Of a stretch of DNA of 64,000 nt, positions 59,935 to 64,000 are shown one piece after another. Position 1 is the first letter of the stretch; the number at the start of each line of letters is the position of its first letter. The notes under the pieces were generated by a model. That model searched no databases and was not told the origin of the DNA. It saw only the letters and a program-made list of their open reading frames with translations. A program made the translations under genes and the position numbers. The stretch is from assembly GCA_023014485.1 (NCBI GenBank), contig JAJOZX010012022.1, forward strand, positions 35,148-99,147, read 5' to 3'. The DNA is from Bathynomus jamesi (lineage: Eukaryota > Arthropoda > Malacostraca > Isopoda > Cirolanidae).

Positions 59935-62254
59935 CTACAAACATGCAAACTGGCCTTCTTTTACAGTTTACATTGAAAACGAGCTTCAGGAATTCTCCAC
60001 TACTAACTTTCCCTCTATAGACATGGCTACCGCCCACATAAACAACACTATCACTCGCGCTAGCAAACAATTCAACCCACAAGGACACAGGAAACACTTC
60101 AACCCAATTTCTCCCCACAAATACACAATCTAATCAAACAAAGAAACTCATTACGCCAGAAACAGTCCCACTGCAGAGACATTGACCTCATACACCACCT
60201 TAACACTGACATCACAAGACCAACAGCACCCAACTTTGGAAAACCTTGAAAAAAATCCACACTTCACATACTAACCCACCCCCTACACACGAAGCTCTCC
60301 TTTCCAACTGTAACCAAATTCCATCCCCACAAAAACACTGCAACCTACTCATGCACCACTATTCAAAAATTAGCCATAAAATCACTGTTCCCAATAATAG
60401 AAAATCCTCAAAAACATACGGAAACTCTCGGCCGACCCACAACAACCACATCCTTTACACCCCAAGGCACAGCTGCAGCCATAAAATCCCTCAAAAACTC
60501 TCATGCCGAAGGCCCAGACCACATTTCAAACATTCATCTCAAACACCTTGGTCCAATTGCTATTGCAGCCCTCACAAACATATTCAATTACTCCTGGCTT
60601 CACAATATCATACCCTCTACCTGGAAGCTGGCACACATCATCCCGATACTGAAACCCAATAAACCCCCCAACCTACCTGCTTCATACCGGCCAATCTCCC
60701 TTCTCTCAACCATTTCCAAAGTCCTCGAAAAACTGATATTAAGACGCATACAACCACACATTACATTTTCACAAACCCAACACGGCTTCAGGTCCGCCCA
60801 CCCCACCACAACGCTTCTTACAAACCTAACCCAACACATCTTAGATGGCTTCAACCCTATCCCCCCCTGCCCGCACAGTCCTTGTTGCCATCGACATCAA
60901 CAAAGCTTTCGACACTGTCCCACGCCACATTCTTGCACAAAAGATTATTGATCTCGACATCCCCACCAATGACAAGAAATGGCTTACTAATCTCATTGCA
61001 GGCCGACTTGGCAAAGTCATACACAAACAACACTCATCCAAAACCTAGAGACTATACAATGGCGTCCCACAGGGCTCCATACTCTCTCCAATCCTCTTCA
61101 ACCTTTTCATGCACGACCTCCCACAACCTCTCTCCCCCATGTCCATGTCTCCTCCTATGCAGATGACCTGACCATAACAGCACAACACCATAACCGTAAC
61201 ACCGCCACACGCCTGATCCAGCAGTACATTACCAATCTGGAACTCTGGCTGACTAACATAGGATGTCAGCATCCCTCAAAAATCCTCCATCACCCTCCTA
61301 ACCTCAGACCGCCACGAATCCCAAGCACACCCGAGAGTCACCTCATGGGACATCCCCTACCTCTAAACAAAACCCCAACAATCCTTGGCCTCACCCTAGA
61401 CACACACATGTCCTTTTCCCCTCACATATCAAACATTTGCTCCAAAGCAACAAAAAAACTCAACGCCCTCAGAACACTCACCTCCACAACATTCGGTCAA
61501 CAGAAGGAATCCCTCAGTATCCTATACAAACAGTTTGTACGTACTACCCTAACTTACGCTGCCCCGCCTGGTCCCCGTCCATCTCCCACACAAACCAGAA
61601 AAAGATACAGACCACACAAAACAGAGGTCTCAGAAGCATTACTGGCTGCCTCCGAACACACACCCATCCCACATCTACATGCAGATACGAAAATACTCCC
61701 CATCGAACACAACACAACACAACATGACAGGGACTCAATTCTTCTCCAGAGCACTGGCCCCAGACCACCCCTGTCACCATCTCACATTACACAATCCCCA
61801 CCCCGCAACAAAAACGTACTCCTGCTGCTCACTATTCACAGCTACTGAACAATATCCCCCCCCCCCCCTCCCCTAAACATCAACCCCATTAAACATCTCC
61901 ACACAGAATTCACCCGGAAATACCTACTCGACCAACCACACAACACTGTCCTTCACGATACTCCCCCTGTAGTCCATCAGAGCGAACAAACCCTCCCAAG
62001 GAAAACAAGAGTTACTCTGGCCAGGCTCCGTTCAGGCCACCACCCCTCCCTCCAACAATACAGACACAGACTCCACCTAGCTGACACCTCCACCCTGAGG
62101 ACACAGAACACCTACTCTTACACTGCCCCACACTCTCTCAACAAAGACACAACTCCAACATTACCTCTCTACGAGACCTATGGACCCGTCCCACGGTGGT
62201 CGCGGGATACCTGAGCGCCGCCAGGTCCGCATAAGAGAACCCGGGGCTACGAAG
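59932..62254 (+). mobile_element. jockey-like LINE, copy F
   Basis: The plus strand begins in a region before the RT (VYIENELQEFSTTNFPSIDM). It then has RT motifs ARTVLVAIDINKAFDTVPRH, YNGVPQGSILSPILFNLFMH and KATKKLNALRTLTSTTFGQQ, and the same C-terminal and 3' sequences as copy R, ending GAACCCGGGGCTACGAAG. Many frameshifts and stops; the YADD region is broken. A C run is at about 61858-61868. (AT)n follows at 62263. Confidence 0.8.
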
Positions 62255-62284
62255 TAAGTGTGTATATATATATATATATATATG

Positions 62285-63614
62285 GTGTTTGAAAACTTTC
62301 TGTACAAATTGTAATGGGGGATAGGCAACACCAAGACAAACCCTTTTCGTCTATAAGTGTATGTCCGCTGACGTCACCATTGGCTAAAAGGTGAAGTGGG
62401 CTAGACTCGCGCTTGCCGCGGGCATTCTTAAATCGGACGTAGTACGCGTAACATGGAGCGCTTCACGACTGCTGAGATGGCTGACATGCATATGGTGTAT
62501 GGGGCTGCCAATGGAAACGGAAGAGATGCTGTGAGGTTGTACCGACAGCGCTTCCCAAACAGACGTGTGCCGAACCACCAAACGTTTGCGCATTTGCATC
62601 GGCGACTGCGAGAAACTGGAACATTCCATGCAAACATGCATGACACTGGCCGGGAGAGAAACGTGCGCACTCCTGACATTGAAGAAGAAATCCTACGGCG
62701 ATTTGAGGACAATCCAAGCGCAAGCACGCGAGGTGTTGCACGTATCCTCGGTGTGAACCACGACCTGGTCTGGAGAGTGTTGCACGAACAGCAGTTACAT
62801 CCGTTTCATCGTCAGAGAGTCCAGGCATTACAACCTCGGGATTACCCTCTTCGTGTGGAATTCGCACGCTGGTTTCTGCAGCAGACAGCGGTGCAGCCTA
62901 ATTTTCCGGCTTATGTGCTGTTCTCAGATGAGGCCTGTTTCACACGTGAGGGTGTGTTTAACATGCACAATTTTCACGTGTGGGCGCACGCAAATCCACA
63001 TGCTACACGGGTGCATGCTCATCAAGAACGGTTCGCCGTCAATGTTTGGGCGGGTATCGTCCATGGCAAGTTGCTGCTCGTGCAACACACTCCAGACCAG
63101 GTCGTGGTTCACACCGAGGATACGTGCAACACCTCGCGTGCTTGCGCTTGGATTGTCCTCAAATCGCCGTAGGATTTCTTCTTCAATGTCAGGAGTGCGC
63201 ACGTTTCTCTCCCGACCAGTGTCATGCATGTTTGCATGGAATGTTCAAGTTTCTCGCAGTCGCCGATGCAAATGCGCAAACGTTTGGTGGTTTGGCACAC
63301 GTCTGTTTGGGAAGCGCTGTTGGTACAACCTCACAGCAGCTCTTCCGTTTCCATGGCAGCCCCATACACCATATGCATGTCAGCCATCTCAGCCATCTCA
63401 GCAGTCGTGAAGCGCTCCATGTTACGCGTACTACGTCCGATTTAAGAATGCCCGCGGCAAGCGCGAGTCTAGCCCACTTCACCTTTTAGCCAACTGCAGC
63501 GACGCCCTCTCGCGCCGAATGGTGACGTCAGCGGACATAGACTTATAGACGAAAAGGGTTTGACTTGGTGTTGCTATCCCCCATTACAATTTGTACAGAA
63601 AGTTTTTAAACACC

Positions 63615-63617
<3 letters not shown>
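62285..63617 (+). mobile_element. mariner-like foldback with about 0.5-kb inverted arms
   Basis: The left arm (62285-62795) starts GTGTTTGAAAACTTTCTGTA. The right arm (about 63075-63617) is its inverted copy ending TACAGAAAGTTTTTAAACAC then CCTG. Each arm carries the 5' end and N-terminal coding part of one transposase. Arms differ: the right arm has an extra 9-bp repeat (TGAGATGGC) and about 27 bp more near 63500. Between the arms is about 280 bp of transposase middle. Flanked by (AT)n on both sides. Confidence 0.85.
62453..63080 (+). pseudogene. mariner-family transposase, N-terminal and mid part
   Basis: MERFTTAEMADMHMVYGAAN, then GNGRDAVRLYRQRFPNRRVP (first helix-turn-helix), NPSASTRGVARILGVNHDLV, RVEFARWFLQQTA, VLFSDEACFTREGVFNMHNF (first catalytic Asp region) and RFAVNVWAGIVHGKLL. 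The frame then runs into the inverted arm, so residues beyond are not transposase. The second and third catalytic residues are missing. Confidence 0.8.
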
Positions 63618-63618
<1 letters not shown>

Positions 63619-63693
<75 letters not shown>

Positions 63694-63700
63694 ATATATA
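63619..63700. repeat. (AT)n microsatellite
   Basis: About 40 AT units, with one interruption. Confidence 0.95.
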
Positions 63701-63739
63701 AACGGACTATAGTTTCCACATCAAACCAAAAAGAATACA

Positions 63740-64000
63740 TCTTGACTTTATTGATTATGTAACTTAAACATGAACTTAAATGCTAATAATACAAAAACTA
63801 TTCAATGTTAAATCGAGGGAGGTTGTGATGAAGAAATAATAGTTTTTCACCAGTCCGTGGGAGTAGCCATGTTCTCCTTTCTTCAAATTATTTCCAGTTT
63901 CAGAAAAAAGCCTTTCTGAATAAATCGATGAAGCGGGACAAGAAAGAGATCGACGCGCTAATTTAGAAATGTTTGGGTATACCAATGTTTTATCTTTCCA
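63740..64000 (-). pseudogene. hAT transposase C-terminal fragment, cut by window end
   Basis: The minus strand reads VYPNISKLARRSLSCPASSI, then YSERLFSETGNNLKKGEHGY. The P-A-S-S-x-x-S-E-R-L-F-S-x-T-G block is the hAT dimerisation signature. A frameshift or stop follows. Upstream sequence lies outside the window. Confidence 0.7.

Noticed and set aside
59732..60133. Tyr-Ile repeat open frames
   Set aside because: Products of the AT/GT microsatellite, both strands. The same applies to frames at 28281-28490, 39044-39241, 44183-44457 and 58045-58281.
61858..61868. Poly-C break in the LINE frame as a biological frameshift
   Set aside because: Homopolymer length errors are a more likely cause, and the LINE is broken elsewhere anyway.

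Overview
The window reads as a piece of a large, intron-rich, AT-rich arthropod genome. A decapod or other crustacean is my best guess, but that is inference: there is no rRNA or mitochondrial marker. The grounds are two recognisable animal housekeeping genes with canonical GT-AG introns, short AGGTTAGG tracts resembling the arthropod TTAGG telomere repeat, and a dense load of Tc1/mariner, hAT, Merlin, piggyBac and non-LTR elements. No prokaryotic features, rRNA genes or CRISPR arrays were seen.

Host genes: (1) the last two exons of an unrecognised minus-strand gene (2125-2554); (2) two 3' exons of a minus-strand CCDC32-like gene (3563-4142); (3) a POLR3C/RPC3 gene (RNA polymerase III subunit) on the plus strand, whose ten exons between 38803 and 54209 I could chain in phase to about 535 codons, with one 1-base frameshift in exon 9; (4) a minus-strand exon of an unnamed conserved family, possibly element-derived (34474-35008).

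Region by region: 1-760 holds a SINE-like core and a compound foldback. 2.1-4.2 kb holds the two minus-strand host genes. 7.3-9.0 kb is a decayed transposase-like gene. 9.25-10.76 kb is a mariner carrying a nested hAT MITE. 11-12.3 kb is LINE debris with an 82-bp piggyBac MITE. 12.3-18.6 kb is a cluster of Merlin elements. 18.6-20.3 kb holds two DD41D mariners. 20.7-23.1 kb holds a hAT MITE, LINE debris and a Tc1-like pseudogene. 23.2-31.6 kb is a deep Russian-doll nest: a LINE split by an unclassified TIR element, containing a LINE split by a hAT, containing a DD38E Tc1 split by a hAT MITE, plus a DD41D mariner. 31.6-38.8 kb is mostly unrecognised, with a pogo/Tigger MITE and a LINE fragment. 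38.8-54.3 kb is POLR3C, its introns filled with element debris. 54.8-64 kb holds a LINE tail, a hAT, a second DD41D deletion derivative, two head-to-head jockey-like LINEs, a mariner foldback and a hAT fragment cut by the window edge.

The window's story is about mobile elements rather than gene cooperation. Target-site duplications and split reading frames give a relative insertion order at many places. Coordinates of decayed elements are approximate. Family names rest on motif recognition by eye, with no database search.
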